From JAAURB01 sp049649525 (GTDB taxonomy: Bacteria; Cyanobacteriota; Cyanobacteriia; Cyanobacteriales; Microcoleaceae): a stretch of 64,000 nt of DNA. Every line of letters starts with the position of its first letter. The first letter of the stretch is position 1. A program made the position numbers and the translations under genes. Below are positions 27,327 to 36,981 of this stretch, in pieces. Below the pieces are notes generated by a model. It saw only the letters and a program-made list of their open reading frames with translations. It had not been told where the DNA came from and did not search any database. The stretch covers positions 1 through 64,000 of the forward strand of contig JBARZE010000020.1 in NCBI GenBank assembly GCA_049649525.1, given 5' to 3'.

Positions 27327-27893
27327 ATGATAGAATCACCCCTTGATTCCTGCACTCGTTCTATGGCTTTACTAAATCAGTATAGCTTTGATTTAAATGA
27401 CAAAACCACTGAGCAAGTCATTATCGAGTGGTTGACAGAATATCCGCCAAATTGGATTGATTTAGCTGTAATTGAAGCCCTCTATCAAGGGCGTTACAAG
27501 GCATTTTCAGTCAGTCAAATTATGTCTCTTTGGCAACGGCGAGGACAGCTAACTTATCACTTCACGGCAGAATTTGAGCATTTAGTCTGTAAGAATATAT
27601 CCTCTAACTTAATACTAGAGCAAGATGAAATTCAAGACGATTCTGAATCTATTGATGAACTGAATAATCCGGCTCCTTCTAATTATAGTTTTTCTAGCAC
27701 TTCAGACAATATTATATTACGTCCCATTCAAGCAATCGTTGTTCCCATTCAATATCCCAACTTTTTTGATAAACTGAGAGCTTTTGCTGAAATTAGTTCA
27801 GAATTTTTGATTAAATCTGACGATGAAAATCAGCAAAATGAAGTGATTGATGTTCCGACGGTCGAAACTTATAAAATTATAGACACTGATTGA
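27327..27893 (+). CDS. Conserved cyanobacterial hypothetical protein
   Basis: 188 residues from ATG 27327 (TTG 27324 is one codon earlier). The N-terminal ~80 residues contain EWLTEYPPNWIDLAVIEALY and QGRYKAFSVSQIMSLWQRRG, an arrangement common to cyanobacterial proteins of unknown function; it may be a small helical DNA- or protein-binding domain (inference). The remainder is acidic and low in complexity (EQDEIQDDSESIDE) with a final VIDVPTVETYKIIDTD. 70 bases after the DUF3769 gene, same strand. Confidence 0.7.
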   Translation: MIESPLDSCTRSMALLNQYSFDLNDKTTEQVIIEWLTEYPPNWIDLAVIEALYQGRYKAFSVSQIMSLWQRRGQLTYHFTAEFEHLVCKNISSNLILEQDEIQDDSESIDELNNPAPSNYSFSSTSDNIILRPIQAIVVPIQYPNFFDKLRAFAEISSEFLIKSDDENQQNEVIDVPTVETYKIIDTD

Positions 27894-27923
27894 AATGATG
27901 CTGTTAATGCGGATTGTTACTGA

Positions 27924-29135
27924 TTAATCAGTTCTGTTTTGAGTTGTATTCATAGAATGAATATGATTACTCATGTTTTCTAAATTTTCTGTTAGCTTTC
28001 TATATTGATTTGTACTGAGTAACGGATCATCTTTTGTTATTAAAGTTGCCTCAATAGGTAAGATCCGAAACTGATATTTATTCTTTCCCCAGTAACGATG
28101 TACCCATGTAGGAATTCCATCAACTTCAGTAATTGTTGTCATCTCATCAGGGAAAGACTTTTTCAGTTTAACTTTAAAAATCACCCCTAAATCTTTATAA
28201 CTTTCTCGTTGATTAGAAACAAAATTCCCCATAGAATAAATAGCGACTGCTTTATGAATTTCTCCCTCTTCATCAACATGTTCAAAGATTTCATAAGGCT
28301 GCACAACATGAGGATGACTCCCTAAAATAATATCGGCTCCAGCCATAACTAAATTTTCAACTAATTGTTTTTGCTGTTGGCTGGGTTGTCGTTGATACTC
28401 ATTACCAAAATGTAGCGCTACAGTCACAATATCTACGCCTAAATCCTCAGCTTTTGCAATATCAGCGATTATTTTATCTTCATCAATTAGCGCCACTAAA
28501 TAATCCTTTCCTTGCGGGATGGGAATTCCATTTGTTCCATAAGTATAGGCTAAAATCGCCATCGAGATATCATTTTTTTCAACCACCAAAATTTGATTAG
28601 CTTCCTCTAGAGATGCATTGGTTCCCACAGGTTCAATTCCGCGAAACCGAACATTTTCTAAAGTTTTTAATAGTCCCGTTTCTCCTCGATCTAAAGAATG
28701 ATTATTCGCTGTGGTTAAAATATTGAACCCAGCATTTCTAATGGCATCAGCTAACGTATCCGGCGCATTGAATAAAGGATAACCTGTGTATTTCGCTTCC
28801 GCACCCGCTAACGTCGTTTCCAAGTTACCAATCACCCAATCTCCCCGAGATAAAATAGGTTGAACTTCTGTAAAAAAGCGATCATAGTTATAAGTTTGGG
28901 TTTGAGGATTGTAACCCGATTTAATTTGAGAACCATGCATCATAATATCCCCAACCGCGATTAATTCAGCCTCTGTGGTGTATCTCTCTGGTTTAGGAAG
29001 TTTTGTCAAAATCACTGCTGGGGTTCGTTTAAACTGATTCCAGGAAGCTGTAGAAATCGATTCACAACCGACTGTAAAAGTGTTACCGATCGCGAGTAAA
29101 CTCAGACTGATACTGAATTTTTTGAGTAATTTCAT
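27924..29135 (-). CDS. CapA/PgsA-family lipoprotein (poly-gamma-glutamate-type)
   Basis: 403 residues from ATG 29135 with AAAGG upstream; a longer frame from 29192 adds a non-conserved leader. N-terminus MKLLKKFSISLSLLAIGN with lipobox TVGC (Cys24) predicts a lipoprotein. The CapA domain is of metallophosphatase fold: AVGDIMMHG, GNLETTLAG, TANNHSLDRGE, LHFGNEYQRQPS and GSHPHVVQPYE with metal-ligand Asp, Asn and His. CapA proteins take part in poly-gamma-glutamate capsule or other polymer handling outside the membrane, but many cyanobacterial copies are uncharacterised. It follows the DUF1611 gene on the same strand. Confidence 0.88.
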   Translation of the reverse strand: MKLLKKFSISLSLLAIGNTFTVGCESISTASWNQFKRTPAVILTKLPKPERYTTEAELIAVGDIMMHGSQIKSGYNPQTQTYNYDRFFTEVQPILSRGDWVIGNLETTLAGAEAKYTGYPLFNAPDTLADAIRNAGFNILTTANNHSLDRGETGLLKTLENVRFRGIEPVGTNASLEEANQILVVEKNDISMAILAYTYGTNGIPIPQGKDYLVALIDEDKIIADIAKAEDLGVDIVTVALHFGNEYQRQPSQQQKQLVENLVMAGADIILGSHPHVVQPYEIFEHVDEEGEIHKAVAIYSMGNFVSNQRESYKDLGVIFKVKLKKSFPDEMTTITEVDGIPTWVHRYWGKNKYQFRILPIEATLITKDDPLLSTNQYRKLTENLENMSNHIHSMNTTQNRTD

Positions 29136-29224
29136 CTCAATGCCTTTCAATCCGTTTTCAACATGGCTCAAACATACAATAGTACAGTTCAAGATGCGAT
29201 CAAATTCTTTGCCAAAAATAACAG

Positions 29225-30292
29225 TTAAGTTAATAGCGCCGTAAGCAAAATATTTGCATCAAAACGTACCGGATCAGTACAAGCCAGTCCCGTTTCTGCC
29301 TGAATTTTAGCGATTGCCTCAGTTGCCTCTGTTTCTTTTAAACCGTAAGTATTGAGGCTAATTCCGATGACTTTTGCAGGTTCAAATGCACCCATCCCAC
29401 TAGCAACTTGTTCGTAAAGTTGAATCACTTCAGGTAAGGGGGGAATAGCAACATCAGGATGATGTTTAATGTGAGTTTGTCCGGCTTTATGGGCTAAAAT
29501 GAGATGAGTCGGTTGACAGCCCCGTAATAGCGGTAAAGTAGCAGTTGAACCGGGATGTAGGAGAGAACCCTGTCCTTCAACAAACAACAGGTCGTAATCA
29601 ATACCAAACTGCATCACCATTTGTTCAACTGCACCTGCGGCAAAGTCAACCCGAACCGAATCTAAAGCTATTCCATCCCCTCCTAACATTAACCCTGTTT
29701 GACCTGTGGCTAAAAATTTAGAACGAATTCCCCGCTGAATTGCTGTTGAATTAAGTTCAAGACAAGTAGACATTTTGCCAATTGCCATATCTGTCCCCAC
29801 CAGCAGTACTCTTTTACAGGATAGCGATCGCGCCGCTGCACTAGCAATGGGTAAGTCGTTCGGTTCTTGGCGTATATCCCAAATCCATTGTCCGGGAGCG
29901 AGAAGGGCTGAGAGGGGCTGTTGATAGGGTTGTTCAATCAGGGGGATGAGTCGGGTATGAAGGCCGTTAGCGATAGATAAACCACCGTTGAGGGCTTGGT
30001 CTAAATCAGTCCACCAAGCGTCGGGTAACGCACCGCCTGGGGGGGCAATGCCAATCATTAAAATAGTGGGTTCGTAGGCTAAGGCAGCTTCAACTGAGGC
30101 AACAATAGGAACATCTCGGGGAATGCCTGTGAGTTGAGATAGAGATTGTCCGGCGCATTGAGAGTCAATCACAGCAACAATTTCGGCTGTACTATAACGC
30201 AGTAAAGATAAACCTGTTTTACCTTTTGGCCCGGAAATTCCATCATGTAATAATATGGCTAATCGACCGGTTTGAATGGCTGTTTGATACAT
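29225..30292 (-). CDS. DUF1611 (DgcN-like) P-loop protein
   Basis: 355 residues. N-terminal Rossmann-like part (LHDGISGPKGKTGLSLLR, EIVAVIDSQCAG, GIAPPGG) and C-terminal P-loop part (LLVGTDMAIGKMSTCLEL as Walker A-like, VEGQGSLLHPG). DUF1611 includes DgcN, reported as a D-glutamate N-acetyltransferase; whether this cyanobacterial member has the same substrate is open. Same strand as, and 89 bases before, the CapA-like gene. Confidence 0.8.
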   Translation of the reverse strand: MYQTAIQTGRLAILLHDGISGPKGKTGLSLLRYSTAEIVAVIDSQCAGQSLSQLTGIPRDVPIVASVEAALAYEPTILMIGIAPPGGALPDAWWTDLDQALNGGLSIANGLHTRLIPLIEQPYQQPLSALLAPGQWIWDIRQEPNDLPIASAAARSLSCKRVLLVGTDMAIGKMSTCLELNSTAIQRGIRSKFLATGQTGLMLGGDGIALDSVRVDFAAGAVEQMVMQFGIDYDLLFVEGQGSLLHPGSTATLPLLRGCQPTHLILAHKAGQTHIKHHPDVAIPPLPEVIQLYEQVASGMGAFEPAKVIGISLNTYGLKETEATEAIAKIQAETGLACTDPVRFDANILLTALLT

Positions 30293-30806
30293 CTACGGTA
30301 ATGGGAGTGTGAGTGAACCACAAAGATACCAAGATTTATTGTATATTTTCTGAGAAGAGTTAACAGATATTGGGATTTTGTTGATTAGCTTTAGTAGAGG
30401 ATACACCCGTTTGATTGGATTGCGTATCTTATCTGTTGCGGTAACAATATCTATAGCACTTACGCCTGACGGTACGCTTGGGCGATCGCTCCGGTGTTAG
30501 GTATTAGGTGTTAGGTGTTAGGGAGCCGAAAGTACTGTAAAATAAAGATATTTGTAAACACACCAGCCCTCGTTGCGATAGATTATAAGTTGTAAGTATT
30601 TTGTATAATTAATTTAAGGATAATTCTTGTATCTATTGATAGAGATGTTTTTAATAAATCAACTCAATTGATAGATTCTATCATTTTGATTATCCAACTT
30701 CTTTCGTGTCGATAGAAGACAGACTTAAGTTAGATTAGCATTTTTTTATGATCTATTCTCTATGTCTTCATCAGGGTAAAGAACTCTAATTAAGTGATGT
30801 AACCCC
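30293..30806. other. Intergenic region with a heptamer repeat
   Basis: About 510 bases between the DUF1611 promoter and the terminator of the Alg8-like gene. It holds a HIP1 site and a short tandem heptamer array (listed separately); no gene is supported. Confidence 0.5.
30494..30521. repeat. Short tandem heptamer repeat (STRR-type), GTGTTAG x4
   Basis: Four consecutive 7-base units, GTGTTAG, GTATTAG, GTGTTAG, GTGTTAG, beginning a few bases after a HIP1 octamer. Short tandemly repeated heptamers are a known feature of filamentous cyanobacterial genomes. Confidence 0.75.
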
Positions 30807-30848
30807 AAAAAAAAATTAAGGGGAATGAAATACTAAATTATCATCCCC
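30807..30848 (-). terminator. Terminator of the Alg8-like/EAL-HlyD operon
   Basis: On the minus strand GGGGATGA (30848-30841) pairs with TCATTCCCC (30828-30820, one bulge) and is followed by a run of nine T (30815-30807). It lies about 60 bases after the stop of the 30910 gene. Confidence 0.65.
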
Positions 30849-30909
30849 ATAAATATACGATAAAATATCGAGAATTTCTGGTGGTTAGGATTCTCAAATT
30901 AACTGACTA

Positions 30910-33057
30910 TCAATCTTTCATTACAAAAGAATCATCATCTGTAACAGGAGGCTGATAAGGTTGCTGAAGATCTACGGGGGCTGTAACTGTACCCCGAACC
31001 GTGACATATTCTACTAGAATATTCTCAGCTTGGTCTAAAATCACAGGGCGGCCTCGAGTGATTAAATCGACTTGTCTGACAGTCGCATTGGCAACATTTT
31101 TCAGTGCGACACCATCTAATTGATGAGATTTTGCAGTTGGGGAGGGATGTGCCGAACGTAAGGTAAAGCCTCGTAACTGAACGTCTTCTATACTCTCTAT
31201 TTGATCTGCGGAAGGTTGAACTATAATAAATGCATCATTTTCAGTCGGTTCAAACCGAGCTTGTAAAATAGTCCGTTCTGCATCTTGTCCGCGTAGGATA
31301 AAATGACTCCGGTTAATTGTGATAGGACGAGCGAGATCTAATTCTCCCAGCGGTAAATTAATCTGAACTCTACTGGTTTTGGGTAAATTATCAATTAAAG
31401 CTTGTAGTTTTTCAGCATCATCTTGATTATCGTTGGGTATAATACCATATTCAGTGGCTTCTATCACTTGAGTGGTGATTTGTTCAACAGGTGCTTGCCG
31501 CTTCACCCACCAAGTACCGATATCTTCAACGGGCGTTAGAATACCAAACCAGAACCACAGTAACATGACTGTAAAGGCAATTGTTTGAGTCACAATCGCA
31601 AACCGAGCCACATTGACTTGAACATGGTGAACCATGCCTGTACTTTGAACTTTAATACCCTGAACCCCTCGGTTATTCCAGCTTTGCTTCGCCATGTTCA
31701 TTTGGTTCCAAACCTTAATCACCGCAGAGGCCCACTGCGTTGCGACCAGAATGGGGAAATGAATCGGTTTGAGGTGGGAAGGGCGACCCATGAAAATAAT
31801 CAGTAACATTAGCGGCCGACTGAAGCTGACCCAGGCAAGAATTAACCCCGCTAAACTCCATTTACCCATGACGAGCGACAAAAACAACAAACCGGGGGTA
31901 ATTAACGAAGTCCACATACTGATGCGTTGGTCGAGCAAACACCACCAGGGAAACAGTCCTGAAACTCTGGGCCCGAGACCGATAGCGCGATCGCTATTTC
32001 GTAGCATATTGCCAAACCAACGCCGCATATTATCATAAGCACGTTTGGTGACGGAACCGGAGTGGGTTTCGAGGGAATTAACCATCGCATCGGGGATATA
32101 AATCATATCTAAGCGCCAACGCAGCAAAGAATACCAAGTACTTTTATCATCCCCGGAGAGAAACTTAAACCGTCCCCACAACCAATCATCTAAAGAATCA
32201 CCTTCTAACTGTTCAATAAAACTATCATGGAAAGCAGCGCGGGAATGGAATAGAGAAAAGCGCCCGGTTAAACAAAGGACTTTGCGCGATAGAGACAATG
32301 AAGACATTTGATAGTGTCGTTGGCAAAACCGCAGGTGAAACCACTCAGAGAAGATATAAGATCCTTTGACAACGGGCGTTTCGTCGGTGGTTAACGCTCC
32401 TAATTTAGGAAAAATGTTGAAAAAGGGTAAACAACCGCGCAATACGCCTGGACACAATTCTGAGTCCCCATCCATCAAGGCAACAATGGTATCTTCGGGT
32501 AAATTCAGTGTCCGCAGCACTCGCAACCCGTCCGCCATGGCTTTACGTTTACCGTCTTTTTGGGTTAATTCATAGAGGTGAATATGTTCCAGTCCGGGAT
32601 CATGTTCTTCCAGGATTTGTCGGATGGCGCTATTTTCTTCGCGGCTACTGCCATTGACTAAAATCGTAACGGGTTGACCCAGGGTTTTGGCTTCTCGGAC
32701 AATGGCTTTATACACCAGTTCATTCACCCACATTTTTTCTTTGTAGGTGGGAATCATAAAGCACATATGGGGCAAATCTTCCACCGCCACTGCATTGGCT
32801 TGTCGTCGCCAACGCGGAAAAACAACGTGGAGATACAAGCGACTGCGAACGACCTGCACCAGAAACCAAGACCAGCGCCACATTCCCACCAGACCCATCG
32901 TAAATACGCCTGTGACACCTGCCTGGGCCAACTCAAGGGGATCGCGTAACAGTAACAAGCAGACAAAACCCGCCGCAGAGATGAGGACCATTCCAATCCA
33001 GCCTTGTTGACTCGGATTCTGATGGGTTTGGTTTTCAGCCGGAGATGCATTCGTCAT
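30910..33057 (-). CDS. Alg8-like membrane polysaccharide synthase with C-terminal beta-helix-like domain
   Basis: 715 residues. Two N-terminal membrane segments (about 21-37 and 48-70), a family 2 catalytic domain (FMIPTYKEKM, VNGSSREE, ALMDGDSE with DGD 196-198, SGDDKSTW at 301-308, NMRRW at 343-347) and further membrane segments (about 385-425 and 485-507). The segment QRHYQMSSLSLSRKVLCLTG and the SGDDKSTW motif match Alg8, the alginate polymerase. After the last helix, residues ~537-700 resemble a right-handed beta-helix (ILRGQDAERT, DVQLRGFTLRSA, GVALKNVANATVRQVDL), the fold of carbohydrate lyases and epimerases; this part is outside ordinary Alg8. It probably polymerises a polysaccharide and passes it across the membrane. 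86 bases after the EAL-HlyD gene, same transcript. Confidence 0.85.
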   Translation of the reverse strand: MTNASPAENQTHQNPSQQGWIGMVLISAAGFVCLLLLRDPLELAQAGVTGVFTMGLVGMWRWSWFLVQVVRSRLYLHVVFPRWRRQANAVAVEDLPHMCFMIPTYKEKMWVNELVYKAIVREAKTLGQPVTILVNGSSREENSAIRQILEEHDPGLEHIHLYELTQKDGKRKAMADGLRVLRTLNLPEDTIVALMDGDSELCPGVLRGCLPFFNIFPKLGALTTDETPVVKGSYIFSEWFHLRFCQRHYQMSSLSLSRKVLCLTGRFSLFHSRAAFHDSFIEQLEGDSLDDWLWGRFKFLSGDDKSTWYSLLRWRLDMIYIPDAMVNSLETHSGSVTKRAYDNMRRWFGNMLRNSDRAIGLGPRVSGLFPWWCLLDQRISMWTSLITPGLLFLSLVMGKWSLAGLILAWVSFSRPLMLLIIFMGRPSHLKPIHFPILVATQWASAVIKVWNQMNMAKQSWNNRGVQGIKVQSTGMVHHVQVNVARFAIVTQTIAFTVMLLWFWFGILTPVEDIGTWWVKRQAPVEQITTQVIEATEYGIIPNDNQDDAEKLQALIDNLPKTSRVQINLPLGELDLARPITINRSHFILRGQDAERTILQARFEPTENDAFIIVQPSADQIESIEDVQLRGFTLRSAHPSPTAKSHQLDGVALKNVANATVRQVDLITRGRPVILDQAENILVEYVTVRGTVTAPVDLQQPYQPPVTDDDSFVMKD

Positions 33058-33143
33058 TATAGTTTAGGGATAAATTCTCTCAATCGCAATAGAGGGTCAA
33101 GCAATAGGAAATTAACAGTCTTTCCCGTTTTAATGATGCAGAT

Positions 33144-35993
33144 TTAGTCTTGAGTTGTGCGACCCGGACGTGATACCACTCCTTCAGAGGAAATCGGAGT
33201 AAACCAGCCAGCGAATTGGTTTTTAACCCGAGTCGGTAACTGACGAGTTGTAGAAACAATCTTATTGACAGTGGGATTAGTTTGTTTGGCAAAAGTTAAC
33301 TGCGCGACTTGCCCTAAACCACAGAGTTGTTGGGGTAGAGCGTTATTGGGGTTGGGGGGAACTTTAACCGTTACCCGCTTTAAAAATGGTTCTTTCATCA
33401 ATTCTGCGGGGATGGTAGGAGAAAGAGCCTGTACCTGCATCCGACGGCCTTCTTTTTCAATTTCTGCGAAACCGTTGCTGGCGCTAATGGTGCTAATGGG
33501 TTGAATTAAGTCCACTTCACCTTCAAAAATACCCGCTTTATTACTTAGGCGCACATGAACGGGTTCAGTAGCATCTAAGCGACTGGCATCTTCGGCGCTG
33601 ATGACGACTTCTACCCAGAGGGTATTACAATCGAGCAAACTGACAACGGGTTCAGATTTATTAACGAGTTCGCCTTTTTCCCGTTCAGTCTTGTAAACAA
33701 CACTCGTAAATGGGGCTTTAATCTGAGTTTCAATCGGGGCAAAGTTCGGTTGATTCGCTTGCTGAGCCGCAATGGCCTGTTGTTGTTGTTGTTGAGCGTA
33801 TTCTGTACGAATTCGTTGTTGTTCTGCTTTAATTTGCTCTTTTTGTTGACGAATTTGATCGATGTTGTTCTGTTCTTGCTGCATTTTGCTCTGGCGCTGA
33901 TTGTATAAATCTTCTGCCATATTGAGCTGTTGTGCGGCATTTTCGACTTCGGCGCTGAGACTACTCACCAGCATGGTTTGATGTTGAATTTGCTGTTTTA
34001 AATCCGCTGCTTCTTGAGCTAAAGTATTGGAATATTTTAGGTTCACCGCTACACCAGATTGAGTCGCATTGTGAGTCACTTCTGCGGCTCGTAGTTCTTC
34101 CCGTGACTTTTGGACTTGGGCTTTAGCGGTTTCCCAAGCAGCCAGTAATTCATCGACTCGTTGGGCTGGGACTGCTCCTTCAACCTGTAACTGGCGGAAG
34201 CGTTCATATTCGCTACGGGCTAACTTTTCTTGAGCAGTTGCTTGATCTAAATCTGCTTGTCGCTGGGGAATTTCAGTTGCACTCACACTCACCTCAACGT
34301 TTCTTAATTGTTGCCGTTCTGCTTCAATTTCCTGTAAACGTGCTTCAAGAGAAGTTTGAGAACTTTTAGCCGATGCGAGTTGATTGCGTTTGGCTTGCAC
34401 TTGACCTTGGAAACGAGCAATATCTTGTTGCGCTTCTTGAGCCATGTCTTCTAGTTTATGGTAGCGCTTGTAGTCGTCTAAGGGATTCTCAAATTCAGGT
34501 AATTCTGGGGCTAAATTCAGTGCGGGAGTCAGTTGGGGTTGTTCGTAGAGTCTATTTTCATCGGGGATATGTTGAATCCGAGCTAAAACTTGGTCCGCTT
34601 TCACCATCACTCCTGGACGAGCATAAAATTCTTTAATATTGCCGTACATCGGAGATTGTAACCGGACCAAACGACCATTAATCACCCCATGATTCACCAC
34701 CATGTGGGACATCCGATGCCAAACCGATGCAACCGTGCCGCCGATGACCGCAACACCAACACCTACACAAGCTGTCCCAACAAGTAAGCGTTGAAGTGCA
34801 TTAGGTTTTTTACCGAGGACAGGATTAACTGGCAACATCGCAGCTTTTGAAGTGGTTGCCAGGGCGGAAGTCGGCTGCGGTACTGGAGCAGAATTAACCG
34901 GAGTTAAGGTAGATTGATTTGCTTGAGTCGGTTTGAACTCAATTTGAGAAGATTGAGCAGCAGGGGTAACGGGTACAATTTTCGGGGATTTAGGAGTGGT
35001 GGCCTTTACAGGTGTTTTAACAGGTTGGGGAATCGGCTGAGGAGGCTGAACGGGTGGTTTTGCAGATTTAACAGGCTGAGTTTGAACCGTTTGGGTTTGA
35101 ACAGGTGGAGCGTTTGTTTTTCCTAAATCGTCCCAACCCCAATGATCTTCTAGTACTGAGTCTTCTGTCGGTGTTGTGGGTGCAGTGACTGACTTCCAAG
35201 GGTATGTTTGCGGGGTTTGACTGGGAGTGTGCAAAAAGTTTCCTTGAAATCCATCGACTTCTAAGCTTTGGAGTAAATTCAGGCGTTGTTCATTGCTAAC
35301 AAATTTAGCGATCATCCGTCCCATAATATAGCTAATTTCTCGTAAACGCTTAGCAATATTAGGATGATTGGGGAAAGCTTCAATTTGTTCAATAAATTCT
35401 TTATCTAATTTAACTGAATCAATCGGCAGTTGTTTACATTGAGATAAAGTCAGCTCTCGAGTGGTGAAATTATCCACAATGACTAAACATCCGAGAGCGG
35501 TAAGGCCTCGGATAAAAGAAAGAGATGTAGAAAAGTCTTGAGCAATGGTTGATTCGGGAATTTCAAAACTGAGTCGTTGCGGCTCTACTCGACTGTCTTT
35601 GAGCCAAGTCCGTAAATCTTGTAATAACGTAATATCAGCTAAAGCGAGTTTCGATAAATTAACACTAATAGAAAGTTGGGGATGATGAACCAGTTGGTTG
35701 ATGGCTTTATCAATCACATAGCGGTCAATCTGCGATAGTAAGCCCATTTCAGATAACAGCGGGATAAATTCATCGGGCTGATAAACTTTCCCGTCTTGGT
35801 CTCGCCACCGTAGCAACACTTCGTTGTGAACCACTTCATAATTTGTTGCTTGGTAGACAGGCTGATACCAAAGCTCAAATTCTCCAACAAGTAAAGATTG
35901 GTCTGTATCTGAGTCCCAAGTTTGATGACTGTCGCTTTTAGCGGAGGACTCTACAGAAGAGGAGGTTTGAGAGAGATGGGAATTGTAATTCAT
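33144..35993 (-). CDS. EAL domain-HlyD/Alg44-like membrane fusion protein
   Basis: 949 residues. Residues 36-255 are an EAL (cyclic-di-GMP phosphodiesterase-type) domain that is partly decayed: EVL for EAL at 58-60, Asn112, Glu144, Lys195 and Gln250 kept, but the DDFG pair is Asp174-Asn175 and the AEGVE glutamate is Lys230. A Pro/Gln-rich linker (256-400) precedes one membrane helix (402-425), then a lipoyl/barrel-sandwich region (RLVRLQSPMYGNIKEF), a long coiled coil (about 500-760, with a poly-Gln stretch), and the second half-lipoyl (QIKAPFTSVVYKTEREKGEL). The periplasmic half is Alg44/HlyD-like. In Pseudomonas, Alg44 senses cyclic-di-GMP by PilZ; here a degenerate EAL takes that place. 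First gene of the operon with the Alg8-like synthase. Confidence 0.88.
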   Translation of the reverse strand: MNYNSHLSQTSSSVESSAKSDSHQTWDSDTDQSLLVGEFELWYQPVYQATNYEVVHNEVLLRWRDQDGKVYQPDEFIPLLSEMGLLSQIDRYVIDKAINQLVHHPQLSISVNLSKLALADITLLQDLRTWLKDSRVEPQRLSFEIPESTIAQDFSTSLSFIRGLTALGCLVIVDNFTTRELTLSQCKQLPIDSVKLDKEFIEQIEAFPNHPNIAKRLREISYIMGRMIAKFVSNEQRLNLLQSLEVDGFQGNFLHTPSQTPQTYPWKSVTAPTTPTEDSVLEDHWGWDDLGKTNAPPVQTQTVQTQPVKSAKPPVQPPQPIPQPVKTPVKATTPKSPKIVPVTPAAQSSQIEFKPTQANQSTLTPVNSAPVPQPTSALATTSKAAMLPVNPVLGKKPNALQRLLVGTACVGVGVAVIGGTVASVWHRMSHMVVNHGVINGRLVRLQSPMYGNIKEFYARPGVMVKADQVLARIQHIPDENRLYEQPQLTPALNLAPELPEFENPLDDYKRYHKLEDMAQEAQQDIARFQGQVQAKRNQLASAKSSQTSLEARLQEIEAERQQLRNVEVSVSATEIPQRQADLDQATAQEKLARSEYERFRQLQVEGAVPAQRVDELLAAWETAKAQVQKSREELRAAEVTHNATQSGVAVNLKYSNTLAQEAADLKQQIQHQTMLVSSLSAEVENAAQQLNMAEDLYNQRQSKMQQEQNNIDQIRQQKEQIKAEQQRIRTEYAQQQQQQAIAAQQANQPNFAPIETQIKAPFTSVVYKTEREKGELVNKSEPVVSLLDCNTLWVEVVISAEDASRLDATEPVHVRLSNKAGIFEGEVDLIQPISTISASNGFAEIEKEGRRMQVQALSPTIPAELMKEPFLKRVTVKVPPNPNNALPQQLCGLGQVAQLTFAKQTNPTVNKIVSTTRQLPTRVKNQFAGWFTPISSEGVVSRPGRTTQD

Positions 35994-36981
35994 CTTAGAT
36001 GGTTGGCTACGGTTTGTGTTGGTGATACACGCTTAACTTCATTTGCCCCTATCGAGAGTCTCATACGCTTTAACACTTAATTTTATTAAAGCGGATTGGA
36101 CTTTCTCATCGATTCGCTTGCGTTTCGTTAATGCTTGCCCTACAATCAATTATCTTATTAGGTATGATCCGCTAAGTATAACTGCAAGTTCTCCGCCTTA
36201 ACGCCCGCTGACTGTAGATTTATTATACGAGTGATAGCGAGACAGTTTCATCAAGTTTTAGTAAAGGTCTGTAATTTTAATGTAAAGACTCTGTAAATTC
36301 ACTGAGTTATTAACTTTATACCGATTTTCGTTTCTCTAAAGTGTGCGTTAATTTACAAAAAACAGGATGGGTAAGTAGCGGCGAAAGCTGAATTTAATTT
36401 CTTCTGATCTGTTTGATGTCCTTTACTATATTTTGGGATTTTAAGCGCTGAAACCCATACAGTAAAATGGTTTTATAATAATGACTTGATATAAACTTTT
36501 ATAGATATTAAGTTATTTACTATTTTTATAAACTAATAATATATTGTCTGTAATTTAAATTTAAATGTCAGTCTCAGCAAGCATTTAAGCCCAGATGATT
36601 TCCGGCAAGTCCTATATTTTCGCTCATTGATATGGCCCAAATTAGTCATTCAAAACCTCATTACAATAGATGACTCAAAAGCCTGATACAGTTTGAGTTT
36701 TACTGAATGGGTGACTCAATCTTCGTGACGGTCTTCAGGTGAAAACTCAGTAAATTTACACAGTTGTATCAGCAGTACAACAGCAGTATTAGCATACTGT
36801 CCACTGTCGAATTTTACGACTGTTTCAGGGGGGTCAAGAATGAATACAGTCCCAGTATAAGGTGGTTGGACAACTGGACATGCTCGTGACGGTGAGTTGA
36901 GTCTCTGTGTTTTCGGGTCGTGTGGATGAGAATGTATCTCATCATAGAGATAGAGTTAAGCAAAATCAATTCAAACAATTC
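35994..36981. other. Intergenic region, promoter of the EAL-HlyD operon
   Basis: About 990 bases between the EAL-HlyD start and the end of znuB. I see no coding frame, tRNA or strong hairpin. It must hold the promoter of the polysaccharide synthase operon. Confidence 0.5.

Noticed and set aside
35994..36981. tRNA or riboswitch in the long gap before znuB
   Set aside because: No T-loop motif, cloverleaf-compatible arms or known riboswitch core could be found by eye.
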